Positions 1 through 8,215 of a DNA stretch of 64,000 nt are shown piece after piece. This DNA is from a bacterium (GTDB taxonomy: Bacteria; Auribacterota; Auribacteria; Auribacterales; Auribacteraceae): NCBI GenBank assembly GCA_024233545.1, contig JACKPL010000006.1, positions 98,560 to 162,559 of the forward strand, given 5' to 3'. Made by a program: the position numbers and the translations under genes. Under the pieces are notes generated by a model that did not search any database, had not been told where the DNA came from, and worked only from the letters and a program-made list of their open reading frames with translations. Each line of letters opens with the position of its first letter. Within the stretch, counting starts at the first letter, position 1.

Positions 1-64
1 CGCCGCGATGGGCTGTAAAGCCGCAATCGACGCTGAACGGTATCTTGCTGAACACAATATTTAA
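1..64 (+). CDS. trxB: Thioredoxin reductase, C-terminal end (partial)
   Basis: Only the last 20 codons are in the window. They read AAMGCKAAIDAERYLAEHNI and then TAA at 62-64. Thioredoxin reductases end in a very similar way (usually AxxGCxAAxDAxRYL), just after the FAD-binding segment near the C-terminus. The enzyme reduces thioredoxin with NADPH. The frame begins at base 2 and continues upstream of the window. The call rests on this short tail alone. A 6+6 bp palindrome (TGTTTGCAAACA, 71-82) lies just after the stop and could help end transcription, but no convincing T-tract follows. Confidence 0.75.
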   Translation, partial: AAMGCKAAIDAERYLAEHNI

Positions 65-148
65 GATGTCTGTTTGCAAACATAATCTTTTGAGGTTATG
101 AACCCTTTGTTTGCTATAAGTAAGGATGCGTTTAAAAAGCAGGAGTAA

Positions 149-1183
149 TTATTCTTGTTCAATTAACCTTGAAAATTGTTCAGGCTTATTATAACCGCAA
201 TAGCGAATAAACCTTCGCGTGAGGAGGTCTTCCATACTGCGCTGAGCATCGGGAGTTGGCGTGCCGTTATATGCAAGCTTGCCGCCCGCCATCGTATCGT
301 GCCCGCCGGCTTGTCCATATGACCCGACCAGCTTACGAACCAGCACGCCCGCTTTTGCGCGAGAATTTGTCGCACGCATGGACAAAAACAAACTATCCTC
401 ATACCAACCGGTACACATTGACCATCGGATATTTTCACAGGTTAAAAGCAAATCGGCTATCTGATGGATATAGTCGGGAGATGAAATAGAACCCAAATGG
501 CAATATCCCATATTATCGTCAATAAAAGCATTATTCAACCCGCGCGCAAGCACTGAAAAATATTCTTTATGATTTTTCGGATGCCTAATACGGGAAATGA
601 TTTTTCTGCTGGCTAAAGGGAAAAGTTCCAAATAGGTTTTTTCATCAATCTCGGACGTTTCTCTTCCTAAGTCTTGTGTCTCAGAGCTTATTCCGTAGAA
701 TAAGGCAGTCGCCAAAAATTTCGATATGGGGAGGTTTGCCTCTTTTAGATATTCGTAAATGATTGTTACCGTAGCACCGATTTTAGTACGGATATCAATA
801 AAAGGAATCTCGTAATTTGCTTTCAATGGATGATGGTCTATTACAATATGCGGTATGATTGTATCGGGAAACGAGTTATTGCCGGTTCCGGGTTGCGAAT
901 CGATAATGGCATAAATATAATCAGGACGAAGTTTTATTTGTGAAGCCTTAACCAATTTTATATTCAAATGGCTGACCATCGCTTTATTTTCAGCGCGTGC
1001 AATGATACCTCCGTATACAATAATTGATTGAACGTAAAACTTCTTTTTCAAAAGATACTGAAGCGCCCAACCGCTGGCAATAGCATCGGGATCAGGGTTA
1101 TCGTGCAGGAAAATAATTACTTTCCTGTTCCGCCTGAGTATTTTTCGTAAAGCTTCTGTTTTCAGCTCTTTGTTTTCGCTCAT
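149..1183 (-). CDS. DHH-family phosphoesterase (NrnA/RecJ-like)
   Basis: A 344-residue protein with the two-part architecture of DHH/DHHA1 phosphoesterases. The N-terminal half has the metal-binding motifs LHDNPDPDAIASG (about residues 26-38), a DSQPG segment near 95 and IDHHP near 115-119. The C-terminal half ends in the glycine-rich DHHA1 motif GQAGGHDTMAGG (about 291-302), which contacts nucleotide substrates. Family members cleave short oligoribonucleotides, cyclic-di-nucleotide breakdown products or 3'-phosphoadenosine 5'-phosphate in the cytoplasm. The substrate cannot be told from sequence. The next gene upstream on the same strand, an aldo/keto reductase, ends 13 bp before this start, so they are probably cotranscribed. 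Length is normal for NrnA-like proteins. Confidence 0.88.
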   Translation of the reverse strand: MSENKELKTEALRKILRRNRKVIIFLHDNPDPDAIASGWALQYLLKKKFYVQSIIVYGGIIARAENKAMVSHLNIKLVKASQIKLRPDYIYAIIDSQPGTGNNSFPDTIIPHIVIDHHPLKANYEIPFIDIRTKIGATVTIIYEYLKEANLPISKFLATALFYGISSETQDLGRETSEIDEKTYLELFPLASRKIISRIRHPKNHKEYFSVLARGLNNAFIDDNMGYCHLGSISSPDYIHQIADLLLTCENIRWSMCTGWYEDSLFLSMRATNSRAKAGVLVRKLVGSYGQAGGHDTMAGGKLAYNGTPTPDAQRSMEDLLTRRFIRYCGYNKPEQFSRLIEQE

Positions 1184-1196
1184 ATACCTATTCTGT

Positions 1197-2096
1197 TTAC
1201 TGCCGGATTATCCGTGGGACTTGCAATAGTTCGTCTACTTCTGCAATAGTATTCATATAGTCGATCGCGGAAGTCAAGTATTTATTTTTCAACATCCACT
1301 CAAGAACTCCCCTGCTTGTTCCTTTATGAGGGCCGGAGATTTTTTCCATACCAGAATCGATAAACTGTGCAACAAAGCCAATATCATTTTGAGCGGCTTT
1401 AATAAGAACCGGATCAATTTCTTCATGGTTGTCATAGTGATACGCGACAGTCATTTGCTCATACTGCCCATTAGCAATAATTTCATCGCATAATTCCACA
1501 ACGTTCATATGAACGGTTATGCCAAGATGCCTCACTTTGCCTTGTTCTTTAAGCTTTTGAAACGCTTCAAAAATAGGCTCATGGTTCACCTGAGTTTTTC
1601 GTCTGGTCCCCCAAACTTGAATTATATCGATATAATCCGTATTAAGGCGTTTTAAGCTATCGTTAAGTGACGTTTCAAGTTCCTTCACCCGATATTCCTC
1701 AAATACTTTCCATTTTGTGGCGACAATTATTTCCTCTCTTCTGAGTTTGAGTACCTTGCCGAGCGTTCGTTCTGCCTCGCCTTGAGAATACTCAGGGCCG
1801 GTTTCGATATAATTGAGCCCTGCGTCCATAGCAAAACTTAATACTGACGGATCTTTAAGAATACCGCCGTTCATACCGATTTCGGAAATTTTCAAGCCCG
1901 TTTTTCCGAGTTTCCGAAAGTACATCCTTCCTATTTTTTCTGCAGGATCGGCATCAAATGCGGCAAATACATCTTTCCCGAACAGCATATCTAGTCCGGA
2001 TAACGCAATGCCGGTTCCCATCAAGCCTAAAATGCCTTGTTTAATAAATTCGCGGCGTGTTACATCTTCAGAAAAAAAATTTTTGTTGTCTAGCAT
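1197..2096 (-). CDS. Tat-signal aldo/keto reductase family protein with altered catalytic residues
   Basis: A 299-residue protein that begins with a twin-arginine-like leader (RREFIKQGILGLMGTG, about residues 14-29), suggesting folded export. The rest is an aldo/keto reductase barrel: RKLGKTGLKISEIGMNG, YIETGPEYSQGEAER, ATKWK and DYIDIIQVWG follow the family order. In normal members the tetrad is Asp-Tyr-Lys-His. Here the Asp position reads Glu (IETG), Tyr and Lys are kept, and the His position reads Trp (QVWG rather than QLHG). NADPH-dependent reductase activity is therefore doubtful. An AGAGGT ribosome site lies just before the start. It precedes the DHH phosphoesterase gene by 13 bp. Substrate unknown. 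Confidence 0.8.
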   Translation of the reverse strand: MLDNKNFFSEDVTRREFIKQGILGLMGTGIALSGLDMLFGKDVFAAFDADPAEKIGRMYFRKLGKTGLKISEIGMNGGILKDPSVLSFAMDAGLNYIETGPEYSQGEAERTLGKVLKLRREEIIVATKWKVFEEYRVKELETSLNDSLKRLNTDYIDIIQVWGTRRKTQVNHEPIFEAFQKLKEQGKVRHLGITVHMNVVELCDEIIANGQYEQMTVAYHYDNHEEIDPVLIKAAQNDIGFVAQFIDSGMEKISGPHKGTSRGVLEWMLKNKYLTSAIDYMNTIAEVDELLQVPRIIRQ

Positions 2097-2330
2097 GAAT
2101 ACCTCTTTTCGCTTCTGAAGTCAATTAAGCGGAATGTTTGAAATTTCCTTCTATTATATCTAATACAAACAATCAAGCAAATCAATTTATTCGTTACAAA
2201 TTCTGATAACATTTATATTATTGTCGAGCAATTCACTGTATTCTTTACTAGCAAATATGTATTATTTCTGTATAATTGACGTTGAGTAAACGTTATTCTT
2301 CATCTGACAAACTCTATCTTACGATATTTT

Positions 2331-3236
2331 ATGCAAACAGAAGACATAAAAATACTCCCAACTCCCCCTACTTCATTGCGTGATGGAATTCGCATTACTG
2401 TTATTTCACTGTGTTTACAAGTTTTTTTTATACTTTCGAAAGCAATCATCGGTTATTTAGGAAACAGCGCCGCATTACTCGCCGATTCATTTCATTCTGT
2501 CTCCGATATGTTTTCCGACATTGCACTGATTGTCGGCCTGCATATGGCATCACGCCCGAAGGACAGCACACATCATTACGGACATGGGAAGATTGAAAAC
2601 TATGTAACTCACATAATCGGGCTGATGATCATTTTTCTCGGAGGGGCTATTTTCTATCATGCGGTTACTCGAATCATTTGTGCTGTTAAACCTGCCGCGC
2701 CTCATGTAATTACCATTATTCCAGCGATCATTTGCATCATAGCTCAAGAAATGTTGTACAGAGCGACTATTAAGACCGGAAAAAAAATCAAAAGCCGCGG
2801 CGTCATTGCCAATGCATGGCACCATCGGTCAGATGCAATGACTTCGGTTATTACGCTTATTGGTATCATTTTGACACGCGCTTTTCCGAAATTATACTTT
2901 ATGGACATCCTCATGGCCGGCATTATCGCCTGTTTTGTCATGTCCGTGGGATTCCAATTATTTTGGCAGGCAATCAAAGATATTATCGATACTGCACCCT
3001 CTAAAAAAATTTACAATAAGATAGTAACAACAACACAAAATGTTAAAGGAGTTGTGAATGTCCATAATGTTCGGGCACGCTACTATAGCAGTTATATCTT
3101 TCTAGATGCGCATGTTAAAGTCGACCCTGCAATAAGCGTTAAAGCAGGGCACGATATAGCACACGCCGTTGTCGATGCGCTCAAAGCCAAAATACCCAGC
3201 CTAATCGACGTGGTAATTCATATTGAACCATCATAA
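2331..3236 (+). CDS. Cation diffusion facilitator (CDF) metal exporter
   Basis: A 301-residue inner-membrane protein of the CDF family, which exports Zn2+, Fe2+, Mn2+ or Cd2+ in exchange for protons. The N-terminal transmembrane domain has the family signature GNSAALLADSFHSVSDMFSD (about residues 43-62), and a second metal-site motif, HHRSDAMTS, near 165. The C-terminal cytoplasmic part (about 215-301), with HNVRARYYSSYIFLDAHVKVD and a final HIEPS, matches the metal-sensing dimerisation domain. There is no strong ribosome-binding site. A TATAAT hexamer at 2271-2276 may be a -10 element, but its -35 partner is poor. Metal specificity cannot be assigned; a DHxxD-type loop is not obvious. It stands alone between divergent or convergent neighbours. 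Confidence 0.9.
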   Translation: MQTEDIKILPTPPTSLRDGIRITVISLCLQVFFILSKAIIGYLGNSAALLADSFHSVSDMFSDIALIVGLHMASRPKDSTHHYGHGKIENYVTHIIGLMIIFLGGAIFYHAVTRIICAVKPAAPHVITIIPAIICIIAQEMLYRATIKTGKKIKSRGVIANAWHHRSDAMTSVITLIGIILTRAFPKLYFMDILMAGIIACFVMSVGFQLFWQAIKDIIDTAPSKKIYNKIVTTTQNVKGVVNVHNVRARYYSSYIFLDAHVKVDPAISVKAGHDIAHAVVDALKAKIPSLIDVVIHIEPS

Positions 3237-3323
3237 TAACACTCTCTTTGAAGTGTATCCATCGCACAGCAATACATCAGCCCGGTATTATTAAAACACA
3301 CATCTCTTTTAAGCAACGTTATA

Positions 3324-3926
3324 TCAAGCCCTTCTTGACATACTATAAAACATCTTGCTTCCCAAGCAATTCCGCTCTAAACCGTTATAAATATGAGTTG
3401 GCACATCGACGGAACAAAACCTCATAAATCGTTTCTTATATTCGTTTGTTGCTCGGAAATACCGTACACACAATTGATCTAAGATCGGCGATCTTTTTAT
3501 AAAAGTATATGATTTTGAATTATTTATATAATCGGAGAAACTGCTCCATTCATATTCAGACAGCATATCGGTTATCCCCGATAAATACGGTAACGCATGA
3601 ATATATAATGTCAATTCAGCCGCAAAAAAATTTTTTTCAACGGCTGTATATTCCGTTCGCCACAACACTTTATCGGGCCGTGGCGAATTCACACCATGAC
3701 GGCTGTATTGCTGATGAAGGTACCGGACACACATTCCAAGATTTTTTTCAGCTACCTCAACCAAAAGATGATAGCTCGTTGGAAGCAAACAATAACAATA
3801 GACAGGGCATTCATATCGTACGGAACACTGCTGAACCGTCGCAAGAAAAGCTTCATAGTCATTATCGGATGAGAAAAGGTTTCCGTTCTGCACATACCCT
3901 TTAATATACCATAATACAGTATCCAT
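3324..3926 (-). CDS. IS200-like (Y1/RAYT) transposase homologue, probably inactive
   Basis: A 200-residue protein that follows the REP-associated tyrosine transposase pattern: an early NGNLFSSDNDYEAFL block, YCYCLLPTSYHLLVEV, then LWRTEYTA, YIHALPYLSGI and EWSSFSDYI. Active members carry an HUH metal site, usually NHxHLL in the CLMPNHYHLL motif. Here it reads TSYHLL, so the first histidine is a serine, which should abolish normal single-strand nicking. A tyrosine is kept at the start of YIHALPYL. I found no obvious REP palindromes flanking it. It may be a domesticated or decaying copy. It is a single gene in a gap between the CDF exporter and the GlmU-like gene. Confidence 0.7.
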   Translation of the reverse strand: MDTVLWYIKGYVQNGNLFSSDNDYEAFLATVQQCSVRYECPVYCYCLLPTSYHLLVEVAEKNLGMCVRYLHQQYSRHGVNSPRPDKVLWRTEYTAVEKNFFAAELTLYIHALPYLSGITDMLSEYEWSSFSDYINNSKSYTFIKRSPILDQLCVRYFRATNEYKKRFMRFCSVDVPTHIYNGLERNCLGSKMFYSMSRRA

Positions 3927-4063
3927 AGATACTCCATTGCCTGATTTTAGTTTACGTGTGCCTCAAACGAAAAGATTATTTTTTATTTGAAGTGTACGAT
4001 ATAAAAATATAATATGTGCATTCTGTAAATACAACTAATTAACCTAAACGATTATACACTGCC

Positions 4064-5554
4064 ATGGAAAAAAACATACTGCAATACATAAAAAAATTCA
4101 ACGGTTCGTTCTGTCAAAATGATACGAGTTTATCCATTGTTCTTGCCGCAGGATTCGGAAAACGCATCAAATCTGAACGGTCGAAAATGCTCCATCATAT
4201 TTGGGGAAAACCATCGGTTACTCGTGTCGCTGAAGCGGTAAAAGCAGGGCTTGACAGTCAAAATCAAATTATCGTTGTTGGCATTCAAGCTGAAGAAATC
4301 ATTGAAACAATTGGACATCATGATAATACCATTTTTGCATATCAGGAAAACCCACAAGGCACTGGGCACGCTACAAAAATAGCCCTCGAACAAATGAAAA
4401 ATGCCGATCATATCGACAGTGTTTACATTTTTCCCGGCGATATGGGGCTGATCCGTTCATCAGTGGTTAAACAAATCAAAAGCGATTTTCTCAAATCCGA
4501 TTACGACATGATTATTCTCACCGGACATTATACCGGTATACCCGAAGATAATTATTACGGGCGAGTAATCCGAGTTCCTGAAAGAGATATCACCGGAAAT
4601 ACTTCTTCTTTTACTGGTGAAGTGATTGCAATTATGGAATTTAAAGACATTCTTAATGTCAACCATTCTACCGGCCACACATTTCATCATAAGGGGCATT
4701 CGTTTAACCTTTCACGGCAAGAATTGCTGGAAATTCCTGAGTTCAACGCCGGTGTATATGCTTTTAAGAAAACCCCGTTAATGGAAAATATTTCCAAGAT
4801 TAACACACATAACATACAAAGCGAGATGTATTTAACCGACCTTGTAAGCATTTTTAACGAAACAGGCTACAAAGTCGGTATATCACCAGCCACTAACAAT
4901 ACCGCTATCATGGGATTTAATAACAAAAGCGTTTTGTATACTATGCAAACTATTGCACAGCAACAAGTTTATGACCTTTTAAAAGATATTATTACAATCG
5001 TTGACGGGGACGATTTTTTTATCGCCGATGACGTTGTACAACGCATTATCGAACTTGATAATAATGGCGAAGCAAAAGATATTGTCATCGGCAGAGGAGC
5101 ATACCTCGGACAAGATGTACACATCAAAAAAGGTGTAAATATTGACAGCAATGCACGCATTGAAGGACATGTATTTATTGATGAAGGGACTTATATCGGG
5201 TCAGGATGTTCTATGAATACCTACCCCGGACAGAAAATTATCATTGGAAAAAACTGTAACCTATTGACAGGAACTGTCATCAGAGGCAATATGACTATCG
5301 GCAACAACGTCAATATCGAATCGGGTGTTCGAATTACCGGCAGTAATGAATTTCCTGTAACCATTGAGGATAACGTACTCATCAAAGGCATTACCTATAT
5401 ATTCGGCTCATATATTGAAAAAGATATTGAAATCGAGCATTCGGTTATCAAAAAGAAACGTGTCGAAAGAATATGTAATAAAGACGGCTCAATAAAACCA
5501 ATCCGTTATTGTATCCCTTTGCCGGAAGGATTAGATTCTCTTGTGAATCTTTAA
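4064..5554 (+). CDS. GlmU-like nucleotidyltransferase with left-handed beta-helix
   Basis: A 496-residue protein. Residues about 23-280 are a sugar-phosphate nucleotidyltransferase with GlmU-like signatures: LSIVLAAGFGKRIKSERSKM, QENPQGTGHA, FPGDMGLI, FNAGVYAF and YLTDLVS. Residues about 330-470 are hexapeptide repeats of a left-handed beta-helix (INGKNCNLLTG-like turns, IGNNVNIESGVRI). True GlmU has a second active site in that helix that acetylates glucosamine-1-phosphate, with a conserved GHLTYIGD region; I cannot find it. The likely reaction is UTP plus a sugar-1-phosphate (GlcNAc-1-P by homology) to a UDP-sugar. A TATAAT at 4008-4013 could be the -10 element. Its last 4 bp overlap the convergent coaX gene. 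Confidence 0.82.
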   Translation: MEKNILQYIKKFNGSFCQNDTSLSIVLAAGFGKRIKSERSKMLHHIWGKPSVTRVAEAVKAGLDSQNQIIVVGIQAEEIIETIGHHDNTIFAYQENPQGTGHATKIALEQMKNADHIDSVYIFPGDMGLIRSSVVKQIKSDFLKSDYDMIILTGHYTGIPEDNYYGRVIRVPERDITGNTSSFTGEVIAIMEFKDILNVNHSTGHTFHHKGHSFNLSRQELLEIPEFNAGVYAFKKTPLMENISKINTHNIQSEMYLTDLVSIFNETGYKVGISPATNNTAIMGFNNKSVLYTMQTIAQQQVYDLLKDIITIVDGDDFFIADDVVQRIIELDNNGEAKDIVIGRGAYLGQDVHIKKGVNIDSNARIEGHVFIDEGTYIGSGCSMNTYPGQKIIIGKNCNLLTGTVIRGNMTIGNNVNIESGVRITGSNEFPVTIEDNVLIKGITYIFGSYIEKDIEIEHSVIKKKRVERICNKDGSIKPIRYCIPLPEGLDSLVNL

Positions 5555-6330
5555 AAATTATGATTTTTGATTCGGCAGTAAGCGTCGCCTATACCTCGCA
5601 AAGTTAAATCGGGATCAAACGTAATGGTATTTTTCCATTCTTTATTCCAAACTGAACTCCAGCCTCCGGTGGCAACAACAGACACAGTGTTTGGCGAAAA
5701 CTCATTCCGTATTTGAGAAATAAGTGCATCAATATAATGAAGGTAAACACTAAAAATGCCATATTGTATCGACTGAACAGTGGTTTTACCGCGATGGCGG
5801 CATAACGGAGAAAGGGAAACTTCCGGCAAAAGCGCCGTATTAGCATGAAGAGCTCCCGCACTTAATGCAGGACCCGGATAAATCAATCCTCCATCAAATT
5901 CACCATTACTATTGATAACATCAATCGTTAAAGCGCTTCCAATGTCAATGATTATACCCGGTGGAGTGTATCGAGCAATAAATCCGACTATGTTAACAAA
6001 CCGGTCAACGCCAAACGATGCGCGAGGAGCATAATCAATTTTAATCCCTGCATCCATTGAAGAATCAAGTTTGAATACCGGTAACTCAGCCTGCCAAAAA
6101 CTGGTTATATAATCTTCCAACGGAGTATAGACGCTTGCATAAACAAACGCTTTAATGCTTGTTTTATGCTCACTATTCGACCACCATTTTTCTATTTCCT
6201 CTTTCAGAAAACCGGACGGCTCTTTTCGATTATGCACAATATTCTTCTTATAAGAAATTCCGGTTTTATCATAGATTCCAAAATGCACAGCCGAGTTGCC
6301 AATATCACAAACAACAATCATGGACGCCAC
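5551..6330 (-). CDS. coaX: Type III pantothenate kinase
   Basis: A 259-residue cytoplasmic kinase for the first step of coenzyme A synthesis, pantothenate to 4'-phosphopantothenate. The ASKHA-fold phosphate-binding loop is VVCDIGNSAVHFGIYD (about residues 5-20). The second signature, DIGSALTIDVINSNGEFDGG, sits near 118-137 and is followed by the substrate-side segment GLIYPGPALSAGALHANTA. Length and motif order are typical of CoaX. It overlaps the 3' end of birA by 13 bp, and birA overlaps nadC by 10 bp, so the three cofactor genes form one translationally coupled operon. A birA-coaX pair is common in bacteria. Its 3' end overlaps the convergent GlmU-like gene by 4 bp. Confidence 0.95.
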   Translation of the reverse strand: MASMIVVCDIGNSAVHFGIYDKTGISYKKNIVHNRKEPSGFLKEEIEKWWSNSEHKTSIKAFVYASVYTPLEDYITSFWQAELPVFKLDSSMDAGIKIDYAPRASFGVDRFVNIVGFIARYTPPGIIIDIGSALTIDVINSNGEFDGGLIYPGPALSAGALHANTALLPEVSLSPLCRHRGKTTVQSIQYGIFSVYLHYIDALISQIRNEFSPNTVSVVATGGWSSVWNKEWKNTITFDPDLTLRGIGDAYCRIKNHNF

Positions 6331-7307
6331 CCTTCAACAAATTCAATATCGCCTGAAACAACCTCAATATTGCCGCCATGTTCACAGTTTATTCTTAAAG
6401 CGCCGTTCGGAGAAATATCCATGATAGTTCCTATTCCACTACGATTCCCGGAAACAAACCGTATTTTCTTTCCTAATGAATTACAATATTCCATCCAAAG
6501 TGAAAAGATTAAGTTTATTTCACCCCTCAAGTACAAACAATAGTTTTCATCAAGTTTTATAAGCAGTTTCCGAAACAATGCAAGCCGGTCAACCGGTATA
6601 CCGCTTATACTATACAATGAACTTGCATTGGAGATTTCCGGAGAAAATTCATTAGGAAGCTGATTAACATTGATTCCAATACCGGTAATAACATATTCAC
6701 TATTTTTATTCTTAGTTCCGAATTCTGTAAGAATGCCACAGATTTTTTTACCGTTGAGATATACATCGTTCGGCCATTTGATCAAACAGGAAAAAAAAAG
6801 TACTTCATTGATTGCCTGTACAACGCTTACCGCGGCAAGCATCGTAAAGGGAAATGTTTCATTGGGATGCAGTCCGTCAGGCTTGAAAATCACCGAACAT
6901 AAAATGCTCTTTCCTGCTCGCGATTCCCATTTGCGCGCATGGCGCCCCCTCCCCTGTTGTTGTTGTTCGGCTACGACTACCGTGCCCTGCTGATACCCGC
7001 GCCTTGCTATTTCCAACGCACTATCGTTCGTTGAACCGATGAGATCATAATGCACAAGCTTTTTTCCTACTATACTTACCGGCAAATCATGTATCACGAG
7101 TTCTGGATACAATTTATCCGGAAGCGAAACCAAAGATACGCAATTATTAGAATCATACGTAATTTCATATCCCGATTCAGCAAGTTCTTTCAACAATGAT
7201 TGAGCATTAGATACCGATGTATACTGCTCTAAAAGTTGATCTAAGGCAGTGAGCGGCACCGTTTTTTCTGTCCGCAATAACTGTATAATGTGAGATTTTA
7301 TGGACAT
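6318..7307 (-). CDS. birA: Biotin--[acetyl-CoA-carboxylase] ligase with N-terminal HTH (BirA)
   Basis: A 329-residue bifunctional type protein. Residues about 1-60 form a winged-helix domain, as in BirA proteins that repress biotin genes. The ligase domain follows: YDLIGSTNDSALEIARRG, the biotinyl-AMP loop EQQQQGRGRHARKW (about 114-127), KWPNDVYLNGKKICGIL (about 178-194) and GIGINVN. The C-terminal SH3-like domain ends at GDIEFVEGWRP. It activates biotin with ATP and transfers it to the acetyl-CoA carboxylase carrier protein. The HTH suggests a biotin-responsive repressor role, but no biotin operon is in the window. It sits between nadC and coaX with overlapping ends. Confidence 0.95.
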   Translation of the reverse strand: MSIKSHIIQLLRTEKTVPLTALDQLLEQYTSVSNAQSLLKELAESGYEITYDSNNCVSLVSLPDKLYPELVIHDLPVSIVGKKLVHYDLIGSTNDSALEIARRGYQQGTVVVAEQQQQGRGRHARKWESRAGKSILCSVIFKPDGLHPNETFPFTMLAAVSVVQAINEVLFFSCLIKWPNDVYLNGKKICGILTEFGTKNKNSEYVITGIGINVNQLPNEFSPEISNASSLYSISGIPVDRLALFRKLLIKLDENYCLYLRGEINLIFSLWMEYCNSLGKKIRFVSGNRSGIGTIMDISPNGALRINCEHGGNIEVVSGDIEFVEGWRP

Positions 7308-8158
7308 ATCTCGAAATCCAAAGAAATATCTGCCGATTTCACCGAATGGGTAAGCGCACCCACCGAAATCCTATCAACGCCAGTACGTGCAATTGCGCCA
7401 ACAGTATCAAGGGTAATGCCTCCTGACGCTTCAAGCGTCACTTTTTTTCCTACGTAATCCACTGCTTTTTTTAAATCTGTCAAAGAAAAATTATCGAGTA
7501 AAATGATATCGGGATGTTCATGAAAAACCATTTTGAGCTGTTCTAGCGTATCAACTTCAATTTCAATGAGAACACCGGGATATTCACGCCGTGCCCGCAT
7601 CATTGTGCAATGCAAGGCATCCGGTTCCATAAATGATGCCGCAATAAAATGGTTATCTTTAAATAAGAATTGATCATATAATCCAAACCGATGGTTTGTA
7701 CCTCCACCCATCTTTACCGCATATTTTTCCAACATGCGTAAGCCCGGAGTGGTTTTTCTGGTATCGCAAATTACGGCGGATGTGCCCTCCACAGCTTTGA
7801 CATAACGTGCTGTAACAGTAGCAATACCTGATAACCGCTGTAGAAAATTTAGCGCCAATCGTTCTGCCGTAAGAATACTGCGTGCTCTGCCTTCGACACG
7901 AGCTAATACTTCACCGCTTTTTCGGAATGTTCCTTCCTGAGCAATAATCATGGCCTGCAATTGCGGATCAACCTGCCGAAACACTTCGGCTACAACCGGC
8001 ATTCCCGCTACAACCAAAGGTTCTTTAGCAACAATGGCTCCGGATACAATGCAACCCTCCGGCACTGAACAGCATGTAGTAATATCGCCGGTTCCGATAT
8101 CTTCTTCTAATCCTATCTGAACGATACGCCGTAAATACTCTTGGCTGACTTGTTCCAT
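7298..8158 (-). CDS. nadC: Nicotinate-nucleotide pyrophosphorylase (carboxylating)
   Basis: A 286-residue quinolinate phosphoribosyltransferase, which makes nicotinate mononucleotide from quinolinate and PRPP in de novo NAD synthesis. It shows the N-terminal EEDIGTGDITT block (about 18-28), LNFLQRLSGIAT, the PRPP-site motif DTRKTTPGLR (about 137-146), KMGGGTNHR, and the C-terminal barrel motifs IEIEVDTLEQL, ILLDNFS and LEASGGI. Length and motifs are standard. It is the first gene of the nadC-birA-coaX operon and is divergent from the GT39-like gene; the 57 bp between them must hold both promoters. Confidence 0.96.
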   Translation of the reverse strand: MEQVSQEYLRRIVQIGLEEDIGTGDITTCCSVPEGCIVSGAIVAKEPLVVAGMPVVAEVFRQVDPQLQAMIIAQEGTFRKSGEVLARVEGRARSILTAERLALNFLQRLSGIATVTARYVKAVEGTSAVICDTRKTTPGLRMLEKYAVKMGGGTNHRFGLYDQFLFKDNHFIAASFMEPDALHCTMMRARREYPGVLIEIEVDTLEQLKMVFHEHPDIILLDNFSLTDLKKAVDYVGKKVTLEASGGITLDTVGAIARTGVDRISVGALTHSVKSADISLDFEICP

Positions 8159-8215
8159 AAAGTTTCCCTTGAAAAATAATGTACTTTCCGTTGTTGTCTG
8201 TGTACTATATCACAA

